Source: Bradyrhizobium niftali (GTDB lineage Bacteria > Pseudomonadota > Alphaproteobacteria > Rhizobiales > Xanthobacteraceae). Taken from it: a DNA stretch of 64,000 nucleotides. The position numbers and the translations under genes were made by a program. Below the pieces are notes generated by a model. That model saw only the letters and a program-made list of their open reading frames with translations, was not told where the DNA came from and did not search any database. Positions within the stretch are counted from its first letter, which is position 1. Each line of letters opens with the position of its first letter. This document shows positions 18,552-27,400 of the stretch, one piece after another. The stretch is taken from the NCBI RefSeq assembly GCF_004571025.1, contig NZ_SPQT01000029.1, forward strand, positions 1 through 64,000. The letters run 5' to 3'.

Positions 18552-18755
18552 CTATGACTTCGGCGGCTCAACTAGACGTTCGGGGCCATTCTGACCGCTT
18601 TGCGCGCTTTCTACGACGTGGCGCAAAGCAATTTCAGAAAGTCGTACAACCAGCTGTTTGAGGCCCGCAATTTCCTTCCTGCAGCGCTCCAGCTCGTACT
18701 GTTCGGCCGTCATCACAGATGTTGTGCGACGTTGGCTGCTGCCAAGATGATTCAT
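18552..18755 (-). CDS. Small helical hypothetical protein
   Basis: A 67-residue protein with one amphipathic helix (TAEQYELERCRKEIAGLKQLVVRLSEIALRHV) likely to form a coiled coil, then a polar tail. The ATG at 18755 has GGAAAGGGAGC just upstream and is preferred over a TTG eight codons earlier. It stands alone, convergent with panC. Its helical pattern argues that the frame is real. Function unknown. Confidence 0.5.
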   Translation of the reverse strand: MNHLGSSQRRTTSVMTAEQYELERCRKEIAGLKQLVVRLSEIALRHVVESAQSGQNGPERLVEPPKS

Positions 18756-19880
18756 GTAGCTCCCTTTCCGATTCGACAAACACAGCAGAAAGTCTGAACA
18801 GCCCAGTCGCTTCTCTTCGCTGAACGTGGCGCCTCGCCGTCAGATCGAAGTTTTCACATGTAGCCCGCGGCGGGCTGGTTTGCTAGCTCACTCCCCTGCA
18901 AAGGGCTCACGCCCAGATCGCTGATGCGACCGCACTTTCGGCGACGCCATCTCGCTGGCTCATGCTCAGTTGCAGTAATGGCTCAAAATGTGGCCGTGGA
19001 ATGTGCCGCCCTTCGGCTGCGTGTGATCGCTCTGGGCGGAACTGTAACAAAATCGCAATATCAAATAGTGCAAGGAGCCGCGCTCTCGCGATCAAATCCT
19101 GCATTACGGCGACGCCCCCGATGAATTTTCACACAACGTTCGCGTGCTCGTGCTGGGGTACTTCGGCTACACCAATGCGACTGCAAACGGGCATTGCCAA
19201 GGAGGCTCGCTCAAAATCGTGTGCTGCAACTACGTGCGATCAATCAATAGCCACACGCCCATGACCATGAGATTGCTGCACGATCGCGAAACGACCTCCC
19301 CAACCTGCATAAAGCCGAAGATCGCCAAGAGCGGCTAGGGGGCGAGTCACGGATCACTGTTCGTAGGTGTCGGATCTTGGCGCGATTTCGTCGTCAAACA
19401 CGGGGCCGGCGCTGGTTTTTGGCGTGAAGATATGCGTCATCGCAACAATTGATCGCGATGTCCCTCTACAGTGCAAGAGGCGAAGCCTTCGGGCTTGGTT
19501 GGGCGCGGCGGGCGCGATAAGCGGCAAGAGGTCCGCAACCGAACTGGCAACCTACGAACACATTGGCCTGCCGCAGCCGGCCAACCAGTCCGGCGCCCAA
19601 TAGAAGTCCCAGCACATCCTGCGTAATCGCAGGGCGTCGCGTTGGGGTCTGAGCTCTGCCAAACTTGTCTGTTAAGCCGGAGAGAAGCGACGAGAAGAGC
19701 AAAAGCAGGCCGATTAGGCGAGCTACCGCAATTGATTAGCGATCGCAGAGATGCTGGACATTGCACCGCCGTGAAAATCGGCTGACCCGCAGTCGCGAAG
19801 CCTCATACGATCTGATGTACTTGCGTTGCGGTCCAGCAAATGCCCATTATCTTCCTCGATGGGATGAGGGAGATCTCCCA
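18756..19880. other. 1.1-kb stretch without a supported gene
   Basis: Several 60-110 codon frames occur on both strands (for example 18907-19104 minus, 19144-19338 plus, 19437-19766 minus). None shows a ribosome site, domain or family pattern I recognise, and they contradict each other by overlap. The stretch may be decayed sequence. No repeat or promoter stands out. Confidence 0.4.
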
Positions 19881-20087
19881 ATGCTCGACGGTGCCACGAC
19901 CGCGCTCCTGCGCACGATCCTGGAGGAGGTTTGCGAGAGCGTCCCACCGTATGACGCCGGCGTCCGCGCCTACGTTGCCTCCAAAATCCTGGAGGCGGCC
20001 ACCAGAGGTGAGACGCGCCCCGATCTGCTTAGACAGATCGGTCGGGAAGCTCTTTCCAAAGCGCCAACGATGTGGCGATACACCTAG
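19881..20087 (+). CDS. Conserved rhizobial hypothetical protein
   Basis: A 68-residue protein starting MLDGATTALLRTILEEVCES and ending PTMWRYT. It is mostly helical (VRAYVASKILEAATRGE, DLLRQIGREALSKAP). It resembles short uncharacterised proteins common in Bradyrhizobium. The ATG at 19881 has GGGAG nearby; an upstream extension of 40 codons is open but unlike the compact family. No function can be assigned. Confidence 0.6.
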   Translation: MLDGATTALLRTILEEVCESVPPYDAGVRAYVASKILEAATRGETRPDLLRQIGREALSKAPTMWRYT

Positions 20088-20285
20088 GACCCGGCTTGTC
20101 ATTGAGGTGAATTTACAAGTCGCAGTGCTGAAGATCCTGGCCCGTTCTCTAGTTTTCGCGCCGTCGCGCCGCCTGCGGCGTAGCGATCCGGCCAGCTCGC
20201 AGAGGTCTGTTGTGGTCGCAAATCGATGGCGGCCTACGTCACCCAAGACGCAGCGTCATCCGGTGGAGCATTGTCATGGCGCATC
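20088..20285. other. Non-coding stretch with a GC-rich hairpin
   Basis: No gene. A GC-rich self-complementary patch lies at about 20158-20190 (GCGCCGCCTGCGGCG), but no T-run follows, so it is not called a terminator. Confidence 0.3.
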
Positions 20286-20420
20286 CTTTCGCGCGCAGCG
20301 GACGCGAACGGATCCGCGTATTGAAGTTCATTGTTCATGTCGTGGGCGACATTCACCAACCTGCGGCGGTCGGTTGCCGATTGAGAAACAGCGCGCGGTG
20401 TCCGTCAGCTGCGCGTCCAA
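20286..20420 (+). pseudogene. Second S1/P1 nuclease fragment
   Basis: About 45 codons read ERIRVLKFIVHVVGDIHQP, the central zinc-binding block of S1/P1 nucleases, where the His and Asp are metal ligands. The reading frame then loses likeness. Neither end of the gene is present. It is a separate copy from the pseudogene at 4.7-5.5 kb, which reads LKLVVHLAGD in the same place, so the island has lost this nuclease twice or split one gene by rearrangement. Confidence 0.65.
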
Positions 20421-21028
20421 CGGAATCTTTGTACGATGGACACGGGCGCAGCGTCTCATCGTTGCGGTCGAGCGTTCCTGGCCGCAGGAGTTGATGCGCT
20501 CATATACACATCGCATGTGCAGGCTAGAACGATGACACGATCTGGCATCTCGAATGCTCTGCGCCAAATCAGACCTTTTTCCCCGCGAAGCGGTAAGCAT
20601 CCGCTTGTTCAACGGTTAGATTGGCTGCTAAGCCGGTTCCGATCAACGCTGGCCGCTTGCGCTCTCGATCATAAACCATCCAACCGGTCCCGCCCTTCCG
20701 AACGAAGATCTGTTTTGCGAACAAGCACCGGCAGTCAATCTTAGTCCCCCGAGGTCGTTGCCACGATACGTCACGATCGGCCCATGCAAGTCGCCGCGCC
20801 GCATTTGCATATATGAATCGGTAGGCGGGTTGCTCCTGCGAGCGGCCAATCGTTTAAAGAGAGCAGCTCGCACAAAAGGCAGCGCATCCAAGCCTTGGCG
20901 CACGCATCCTTGCGCGCCACGATACCGGTGAGGCGTTGTGCTCATAACATTCATCCGCAAATGCGGGCGAAGTCAGTCTTCGGCGCCGGAGCGCCGTCAA
21001 CTCACGCGAGCCGGTGCGCCGTTGCTGT
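20421..21028. other. Stretch without a supported gene
   Basis: Only overlapping Arg-rich chance-like frames are seen on both strands. No terminator, tRNA or repeat was recognised. Confidence 0.35.
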
Positions 21029-21232
21029 TTACTCCTGTGGGAGCGCCGCAAGTGCCTTTTCGATCACTGTGATTTCTTGACTGACCTGAGCGATTGCTTC
21101 CTTCGGATCAATTCCGGTAACGCGGTTCAACTTCTGCAGTAGCTCCCGCCGATGTGTCAGAAGGTTCTCCAGCGCGCTGCGGTTGATTAGTTTCACATAG
21201 CCTTCCACAATCAATCCAATCGAAAGAGACAT
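21029..21232 (-). CDS. Small helical hypothetical protein
   Basis: A 67-residue protein starting MSLSIGLIVEGYVKLINRSALENLLTHR as two runs, with a long charged helix EAIAQVSQEITVIEKALAAL. The composition and heptad-like spacing suit a real small coiled-coil protein. I see no domain with a known role. The gene is isolated, and the only other in-frame starts are shorter. Confidence 0.55.
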   Translation of the reverse strand: MSLSIGLIVEGYVKLINRSALENLLTHRRELLQKLNRVTGIDPKEAIAQVSQEITVIEKALAALPQE

Positions 21233-21601
21233 CCGAAACTCTCAAACAAACCTGTTCTCAACGAAGCTGCGTATAGCACATCGGCAGATGATGTTCAGCT
21301 CGCCGGGAGAGAATACTGACGGGCGAGCTTGTTGGCGACAAGCGTCCGCCACCGGCGGCTTGCCGACTATTCCTTGCGCCTTGCAGGCGTCCAGCTCTGT
21401 TTGAGGGACTAGCGGAGCAGAAAGACGGCGTATGGCGAGCCAAAAACGCTGCGGATCGTCGAAATGGAAATGCTAGGAGTGATATCACGAACTGCCATGC
21501 CGAACGGCGTGGAGATGCGATGACACGCGGCGCACTAACCGACGACATGCTCGCCTGAATATCTCTTTGTAGACATTGCGACGACGTCAGGAGCGTCCAG
21601 G
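21233..21601. other. Intergenic stretch
   Basis: Nothing supportable between the two small genes. A minus-strand 96-codon frame here is Ser/Arg-rich and lacks a ribosome site. Confidence 0.35.
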
Positions 21602-21868
21602 ATGCTCGATGAATACTTTGCCCGCATTCGTGCTCACCGCAACAATATCCACCGCTATCGTCGCCTGCTGAAGTCGAACCTGTCGGATGTCGAACGTCAG
21701 TTCATCGAAAAACGCCTCACCGAAGAGCAGACCGCGCTCGAGTCTCTTTCGGCCGAGACCTTCCCGCTCGCGTTTGGCCTTCGTAAAGGGGGCGGACATG
21801 CCGGCGAGCTAGGCGCGGAGCCGCGAACGACGTGCGCGTCTGGGACCCCGGGCGGTCTGATCTGCTGA
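21602..21868 (+). CDS. Small conserved hypothetical protein
   Basis: An 88-residue frame. Residues 1-60 form a convincing helical protein: MLDEYFARIRAHRNNIHRYR, then LSDVERQFIEKRLTEEQTAL and LSAETFPLAF. The tail after about residue 62 (Gly/Thr/Ala-rich) looks like read-through and may mean a shifted C-terminus. Short proteins with this helical body are common in Bradyrhizobium and are uncharacterised. Confidence 0.55.
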   Translation: MLDEYFARIRAHRNNIHRYRRLLKSNLSDVERQFIEKRLTEEQTALESLSAETFPLAFGLRKGGGHAGELGAEPRTTCASGTPGGLIC

Positions 21869-21994
21869 CCTGCGCGGGCGCGGTGGCACCCCAGTTCTGC
21901 TCGGGGATGCCCCAACTTTTCCGACGAAATCTGATTAAAGATCAAGATGTTAGTTAGAGTCGTTTCTGGGACGCGCACGCGACTCATCGAAGCA

Positions 21995-22018
21995 AAATGG
22001 CCGCGCGAGCGGCCATTT
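21995..22018. terminator. Strong symmetrical hairpin, likely bidirectional terminator
   Basis: AAATGGCCGC, a GCGA loop, then GCGGCCATTT: a perfect 10-bp stem with A and T flanks on both sides. It follows the small gene ending at 21868. Confidence 0.55.
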
Positions 22019-22174
22019 GTCCCTGTCGTCGCGACGAGCGGGCTGGCCAGGGGATAGCCTGGCTCAGCAGGTTGAGCGTGCGCATTCCGTCCGCGTTCAA
22101 ACAGAACGCCACCGATTGAAGACGTGCAGGGGTCGCGGTAGGCTCGTGCAGGTGGTGATCAGCAGAGTCCTATC

Positions 22175-23025
22175 ATGCCGCAAGGATCTATTCTTCTCGT
22201 GCACGGCACTGGTGTTCGCCTCGGCAATTACGAGACGAGCTTCGAGGTCGCCGTGAAAACGGCCAGCGAGTGCAGCTTGGGACGGAATTTGTTCCCCTGT
22301 GCTTGGGGAGACCCGCTCGGGGTTGAATTCGAAGGTCTTTCTCTTCCGGATGTTCGGACTGCGGAAGTCGAGCGCAAGGCGAAAGAGGATCTCACTCAGT
22401 GGATCTGGATTCTCGATGATCCGCTTGTCGAACTTTCCTTGCTCGGAATTTTCGATGGAAGCGCTGCAGATGCAGGCGTTCCGAATCCGGAAGGACCAAC
22501 TGGGAGCCCGCCCGAACCTGGATTTTATCCGATAAGGTCACCGAGCGCGCATTTGCGGCGTCCGCGCATGAACCTCAAGAAGCGTTCCGCGCGCTCGCCC
22601 GAGCTTTGGTGGCGCAGCTGCATGTGGAAGCCGTCTCGCGCTCGCGCCCCGCTCTGTCTGCCGTTCACCGCGAGAAGCTGGTGCAGCGGCTCTTGATTGA
22701 CTGGAAGCAACAGGTGTTCGGGATAAACGACCGATTTCTCAAATGTGTGGCGCGCGCCGGGACGAGATACGTCAGAGATCGTCGCAACGCGCTCAATGCG
22801 GTCGCGGCTCTCCCGCTCGGAGACGTCCTGCTTTATCAGACCAACGGAGCCAAGATCCGCTCGTTCATCAAGAGTAAGATTGAGTCCTGTCCTGCGCCAG
22901 CGACCATCGTCGCACATAGCCTCGGCGGCATCGCCTGCGTGGATCTGCTGGCTTTGGGCGATATTCCGAAGGTCGATGGTCTCGTGACCCTCGGCTCGGC
23001 TCTGCTCGACCGGTTCTCGCTCTGA
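22175..23025 (+). pseudogene. Alpha/beta hydrolase, frameshifted
   Basis: The first frame (from 22175) begins with the lipase-type SILLVHGTGVRLGNYETSF. The body then passes through a second frame (about 22490-22535, QLGARPNLDFI) and continues in a third as TERAFAASAHEPQEAFRALA and on to the nucleophile elbow IVAHSLGGIACVDLLAL, with Ser in A-H-S-L-G-G. So one gene is spread over three frames by at least two shifts near 22.5 kb. It also ends soon after GLVTLGS, before the usual catalytic His, so the C-terminus is missing. Related large hydrolases with an open HGTG start are uncharacterised. If shifts are sequencing errors the gene could be functional; the missing end argues otherwise. Confidence 0.65.
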
Positions 23026-23060
23026 GGACCTGTTTGTATTCGGCCAATACCTCGCCAGTT

Positions 23061-23166
23061 TGTTAGATTGGCTACACGCCCAGCCAAATCGTTCTAATCG
23101 CTAGCCAGCTGAGACAGCCACAACTTTTATCTTTCCTCGGTCTGCTATCGCGGCATGACATTTGCT
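23061..23166 (+). promoter_or_regulatory. NifA/sigma-54-type promoter upstream of ectC
   Basis: TGT-TAGATTGGCT-ACA at 23061-23076 fits the NifA activator site TGT-N4-T-N5-ACA exactly. GGCATGACATTTGC at 23152-23165 has GG and GC separated by ten bases, with TTTGCT fitting the -12 element well; the -24 element is CGGCATG rather than TGGCACG. The activator site lies about 110 bases before the expected start near 23177, the normal distance. The next supported gene downstream is ectC, about 415 bases on. Confidence 0.65.
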
Positions 23167-23593
23167 CTCCTAGCTGAGACGTTGGGGAACCGTATTCGCG
23201 GCGACAGGCACAGCAAGGAAGGAAACGACTTGCCAAATCTGCGACTGGAGACAGTTCATGTCGCCGGCATTATCTCCAGCAGCATTCTGGGAAATACAAA
23301 GGTAAGCGGTACCGCGCGAAAGGTGGAACATCAAGCTGGTACGCGCCGATCGGGGCGGCTGCGAAATACCCTCGCGCCTATAGTTTTAATAGTCGATGTG
23401 GGGCAAATGGCAGGGCGTTTGCGTGTAGCCAATCCCCTGGGATTACTGCACGGGTTCTCAGCATCCGGCGGCGGGGTTTTTCGACGGAGATCCCAGTCGG
23501 CCGCGCGACAGGGGAGGTCGCAGTTCCGGGGCAGAACAAGCGCCTCCAGCCTTTGGATCAATCACTTCAATCTGCACGGGGCAATCTAACACT
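23167..23593 (+). other. Long leader before ectC, possible small ORFs
   Basis: This region would be the 5' part of the transcript from the sigma-54-type promoter. A 144-codon frame (23155-23589) spans it, but its first codons lie before the expected transcript start and its Arg-rich C-terminal half looks non-coding. A TTG at 23231 with AAGGAAGG ahead, or a 15-codon ORF at 23258 (MSPALSPAAFWEIQR), could be translated. I cannot choose between a leader RNA, a decayed gene and a short real gene. Confidence 0.35.
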
Positions 23594-23980
23594 ATGATTG
23601 TGCGTAGTCTGCACGACGTTGAAGCAACCGATCACTTCGTCGATTGGGGCAATGGTACTAGCCACCGCCTTCTGACGGATAAGGACGGCATGGGTTTTAG
23701 CATCTGCCACACCGTCGTGCGCGCCAACACCGTTTCCCTTCTGCAATACCGGAATCATCTCGAAGCCTGCTACTGCATCGGCGGAGAGGGCGAGGTCGAG
23801 GACATGGACGGCAATGTCTTTCCCATTCGCCGGGGCGACATGTATGTGCTTGACAAGCATGACAAGCATTTCCTGCGCGGGGGACGGGGCAAGGACTTGA
23901 TCCTCGTTAGCATCTTCAACCCGCCCCTCACCGGAACCGAGCGCCACAAGCTCGACGACCCGGCAGGCTCCACATATTGA
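23594..23980 (+). CDS. ectC: Solitary ectoine synthase (EctC)
   Basis: A 128-residue cupin of normal EctC length. The opening MIVRSLHDVEATDHFVDWG, the ICHTVV strand and HLEACYCIGGEGEVED are typical. The residues that hold the active-site iron in studied EctC proteins, Glu57, Tyr84 and His92, are all present at those numbers. EctC closes N-gamma-acetyl-diaminobutyrate to ectoine, and can also cyclise glutamine to the proline-like 5-amino-3,4-dihydro-2H-pyrrole-2-carboxylate. No ectA, ectB or ectD is in the window, so it is an orphan copy that may act on an imported or different substrate. It has a NifA-type promoter upstream and an NRPS gene 450 bases downstream with its own such promoter. A C-terminal tail of about ten residues differs little from the family. 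Confidence 0.88.
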   Translation: MIVRSLHDVEATDHFVDWGNGTSHRLLTDKDGMGFSICHTVVRANTVSLLQYRNHLEACYCIGGEGEVEDMDGNVFPIRRGDMYVLDKHDKHFLRGGRGKDLILVSIFNPPLTGTERHKLDDPAGSTY

Positions 23981-24236
23981 GCGATGCGAAGAAACACCAA
24001 TCCAATATGAACTGCCGCTAATTGCCAGAAACGTTTACTCGAGCCATCCAGCATTGCCCCGTACCGCACGCGCGGACCTCAGAAAAACTCTTTGTCCCGG
24101 TTTTGCGAAAGGCGGACGCGATGCGGTTCGGCTGAGCCGACAAATTACTTTGGGAGTCCAGGCTTGTCCGGAAGACCAGGCGGTGGATGCTTATGCCGAT
24201 TAATGGCGCGCTCAGTTGTACGATGTCGGGCGACGC
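23981..24236 (+). other. Spacer between ectC and the NRPS promoter
   Basis: No gene and no clear terminator hairpin with a T-run, so read-through from ectC into the NRPS remains possible in addition to the NRPS promoter. Confidence 0.35.
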
Positions 24237-24312
24237 TGTTGAAGAACTGACATAGCACCGCTGTGACGATCGCAGTGATTGCACTCGATTTCCCCGTTGG
24301 CACGATACATGC
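24237..24312 (+). promoter_or_regulatory. NifA/sigma-54-type promoter of the NRPS
   Basis: TGT-TGAAGAACTG-ACA at 24237-24252 fits TGT-N10-ACA, though the fifth spacer base is G rather than T. TTGGCACGATACATGC at 24297-24312 has a perfect -24 box (TTGGCACG) and a GC exactly ten bases after the GG; the -12 box is ATGCG rather than TTGCA/T. Expected transcription start is near 24324, about 80 bases after the activator site and 28 before the first start codon. Confidence 0.7.
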
Positions 24313-24351
24313 GTAATCCTCTAAAGAGCGCCATAGAGGAGGAGTCATTCG

Positions 24352-24423
24352 ATGAGAACGCTTACCAGAAACGCTGACGCGGTTGAGTGGCAGCTGCCAT
24401 ACTGCCGACACCATATTTGGTGA
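24352..24423 (+). CDS. Short ORF directly before the NRPS, same frame
   Basis: A 23-codon ORF, MRTLTRNADAVEW...HHIW, has the best ribosome site of the region (AGAGGAGGAG, eight bases ahead). It ends in TGA at 24421-24423 and the NRPS ATG follows after six bases in the same frame, with only a weak GCGGA of its own. Two readings are possible: a leader peptide that couples translation to the NRPS, or the true N-terminus of the NRPS cut off by a single stop codon with restart at 24430. It resembles no known precursor peptide or MbtH protein (those are about 70 residues). Confidence 0.5.
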   Translation: MRTLTRNADAVEWQLPYCRHHIW

Positions 24424-24429
24424 TGCGGA

Positions 24430-27400
24430 ATGAGCGATGAACAGGTGCAGTGCATATCTGGCGCACATGAGCTGCTGACGCGCGGGGAGGAGTTTTGGCG
24501 GCGGCGCCTCGAGCAGTTTAGAAGATTGCATCCTCCTTTCGTGTCATCGTCCGTCGCTGCGGCGCCTTCCCGATGGCAGTCGAGTTTGTGGGTTAGCCCA
24601 AGCGCTTTGGCTAAACTTTCCCCACAAGATCGCTCGGAATATTTGGTAACGGCTTGGCTGATCTATCTCGCTCGGATCACGGGGCAAAAAGAGTTTCAAC
24701 TGGGATGGAAGCCTGCATGGGACGGATTGCAAACTGACTGCAAACTCGTCGAGATGTTGATCGCCTCCGTCGTTCCGATGGATGTTTGCATTGAGCTTTC
24801 TCATGATTTTGAAGAAGTGCGCACAACCGTAGCAACCGAAGTCGCTCAGCTGAGGACGCACGCTACCTATGCCCGGGATCTTATCGCGCGCTGCCCGACA
24901 TTGCGAAGTGTGGAGGCGTTACAGTCGCGCCAGCCTTGGCCGATTGGCATTGCCATCACGACAGAGAGCTGTTCCGTCGCCGACGATCTGTCGACGAGCC
25001 ATAAGGCGGCCCGAGCCTTATGCGGCGATTTGCTGACGTTTGAGGTTTGCGCTCTGGATGGGAGCTTCCGCTGGCATTTTGATGCCGCTCGATTAGCGCC
25101 GAACCAGATTGACCGCATGACGCATCATTTGCAAGCTTTGTTACGCGGCGTGATGGACGATGCGGGGCAGTCTGTCGGCCGAATCGGCGTTCTGCCAACC
25201 GACGAACGCACGTATCTACTTGAAGATTTGAATCGAACGGCGGCGCCCTTTTCGTTTCAGCGATGTATCCATGAGTTGTTCGAGGCGCAGGTGCAAAAGG
25301 CGCCGAATGCGGTGGCGGTGGTCCATAATAATGAGAAACTAAGCTATGGCGAACTCAATGCGCGCGCCAACCGGCTGGCGCATCATCTGATCGAGCTCGG
25401 CGTCAAGCCGGATCAGCCGGTGGCGATCTGCCTGGGACGCAGCCTAGCGATGGTGGTTGGTGTCTTGGCGATCATGAAGGCCGGAGGCGCCTATCTGCCG
25501 CTAGATCCGGCGTATCCCTCAGCGCGGCTGCGGCAAATCGTCGACGATGCAAAACCGAAACTGCTGCTTTGCGATGTCGCCGGCCAAACCGCATTGGGCG
25601 CCGAAGCCGTGGCCGATGCGACGGTGGTCGAGCTGGAGACGGCGGCCCCGCCTTGGGCCGAGCGGCCGCCTTCGAACCCGGACCCAGTCACGCTTGGCCT
25701 CACATCGCGGCATCTCGCCTATGTCATCTATACCTCCGGCTCAACCGGAATCGCCAAGGGCGTTGAAATGTCCCACGGCGGACTCGTGAATTCGCTTGCG
25801 GGGATCGGCGCGTCAAAACTGCGCACACTTCAATTTGCGACCCTGAACTTCGATGTGTCCTGTCAGGAGTTGTTCATCTGTTGGAAGGACGGCGGAGCGC
25901 TTGTGCTCGTGCGGGAAGAGACCCGGAGGCGCTTCTCCGACCTGCTGGAATTTGTACAGCGGGAGGCAATCGAGCGGCTTTTCCTCCCTTTCGTAGCATT
26001 GAATCATTTTGCGGAAGTCTGGAGCAGGCAGCGCGTACAGCTGCCCTCTTTAAGAGAGCTTTATACAGCCGGCGAGCGATTGCACGCCACTCCACTGCTT
26101 AGGGCGTTCTTCGAAGCACACCCGAACGCGAGATTGATCAATCAATATGGGTCCACAGAAATCAGCGTCATTTCCGAGCACCGCCTTGCAGCTGATCCGT
26201 CATGTTGGTCCGAGATGCCTCACATCGGGCGTCCAATCGCCAACACGCGGGTGTACCTGCTGGACGGCCATGGCGCGCCCGTGCCGTTCGGTGCGGTGGG
26301 CGAGCTTTACATTGGCGGGGCGGGGGTGGCTCGGGGCTATTTGAATCGCCCTGAACTGACAGCCGAGCGGTTCATCGCCAGTCCCTTTGTCGAGGGCGAT
26401 CGGCTGTACCGGACCGGCGACCTGGCACGCTACCTGCCGGACGGCAATCTTGAGTTCCTGGGCCGCAACGACGATCAGGTGAAGATCCGCGGCTACCGCA
26501 TCGAGCCGGGCGAGATCGTAGCAAAGCTTTGCGAACACGCCTGGGTGCGCGAGGCGGTGGTGGTGGCGCGCCAGAACGGCCCCAGTGACAAGCATCTGAT
26601 CGCCTATGTGGTCTGCGCGCCCGAGGCCGGCTCGGACGAGGGCGATGCAGGCGGGCTTGCGGGCGCTTTGCGCGAGCACTTGAGTGCGCGGCTGCCGGAT
26701 TACATGGTGCCGAGCGCGTTTGTGCGGCTGGCAGCGCTTCCGCTCACGGTGAACGGCAAGCTCGATCGCAACGCGCTGCCGGCCCCTCGCGATCAGGCCT
26801 ATGCACTGGCGGCCTATGAGGCGCCGCAAGGCGCGGTCGAGACCGCGCTGGCGCAGATCTGGGCCGAGCTCCTTGGTGTCGAGCGCATCGGGCGCAACGA
26901 CCACTTCTTCGAACTGGGCGGCCACTCCCTCTTGGCCGTGCAGATGTCGAGCCGGCTGTCACAGGCGGTCGGAGTCGACCTGCCGCTGTCGACGCTGTTC
27001 GCAAGGCCAGTGCTGACTGACCTGGCGGCAAGCATCGTCGAGCTGTTGAGCCGCTCCGGTCCGCAACAGCTGCCGTCGATTGCAGCCGTGTCGCGCCATG
27101 AGCCGCTTGTGCTGTCATTTGCGCAGCAGCGGCTATGGTTTTTGGCGCAGCTGAACGAAGGCAGCACGAACTATCACATTCCGCTGACCCTGCGACTGCG
27201 CGGGGTGCTCGACCGCACCGCCTGGCAGCGCAGCCTTGACCGTCTGTTTGCGCGTCATGAGGCGCTGCGCAGTGTCTTTGTCGCAACGCAAGGTAAGCCC
27301 CGGGTTGAGGTTCTGCCGCCGGATGCGGGACTGCCGATAGTTGACCACGATCTGCGGGAGAGATCGGATGCGCAAGCGGCACTTTTGGATCTGTGCCATG

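Noticed and set aside
15369..19075. Shared phrase TAGTGCAAGGAG at 15369 and 19064
   Set aside because: Only 12 bases, in two places without matching gene context; likely chance.
19746..19764. GG-N10-GC spacing in CTGGACATTGCACCGCC
   Set aside because: The -12 box lacks TTGC and no TGT-N10-ACA lies upstream.
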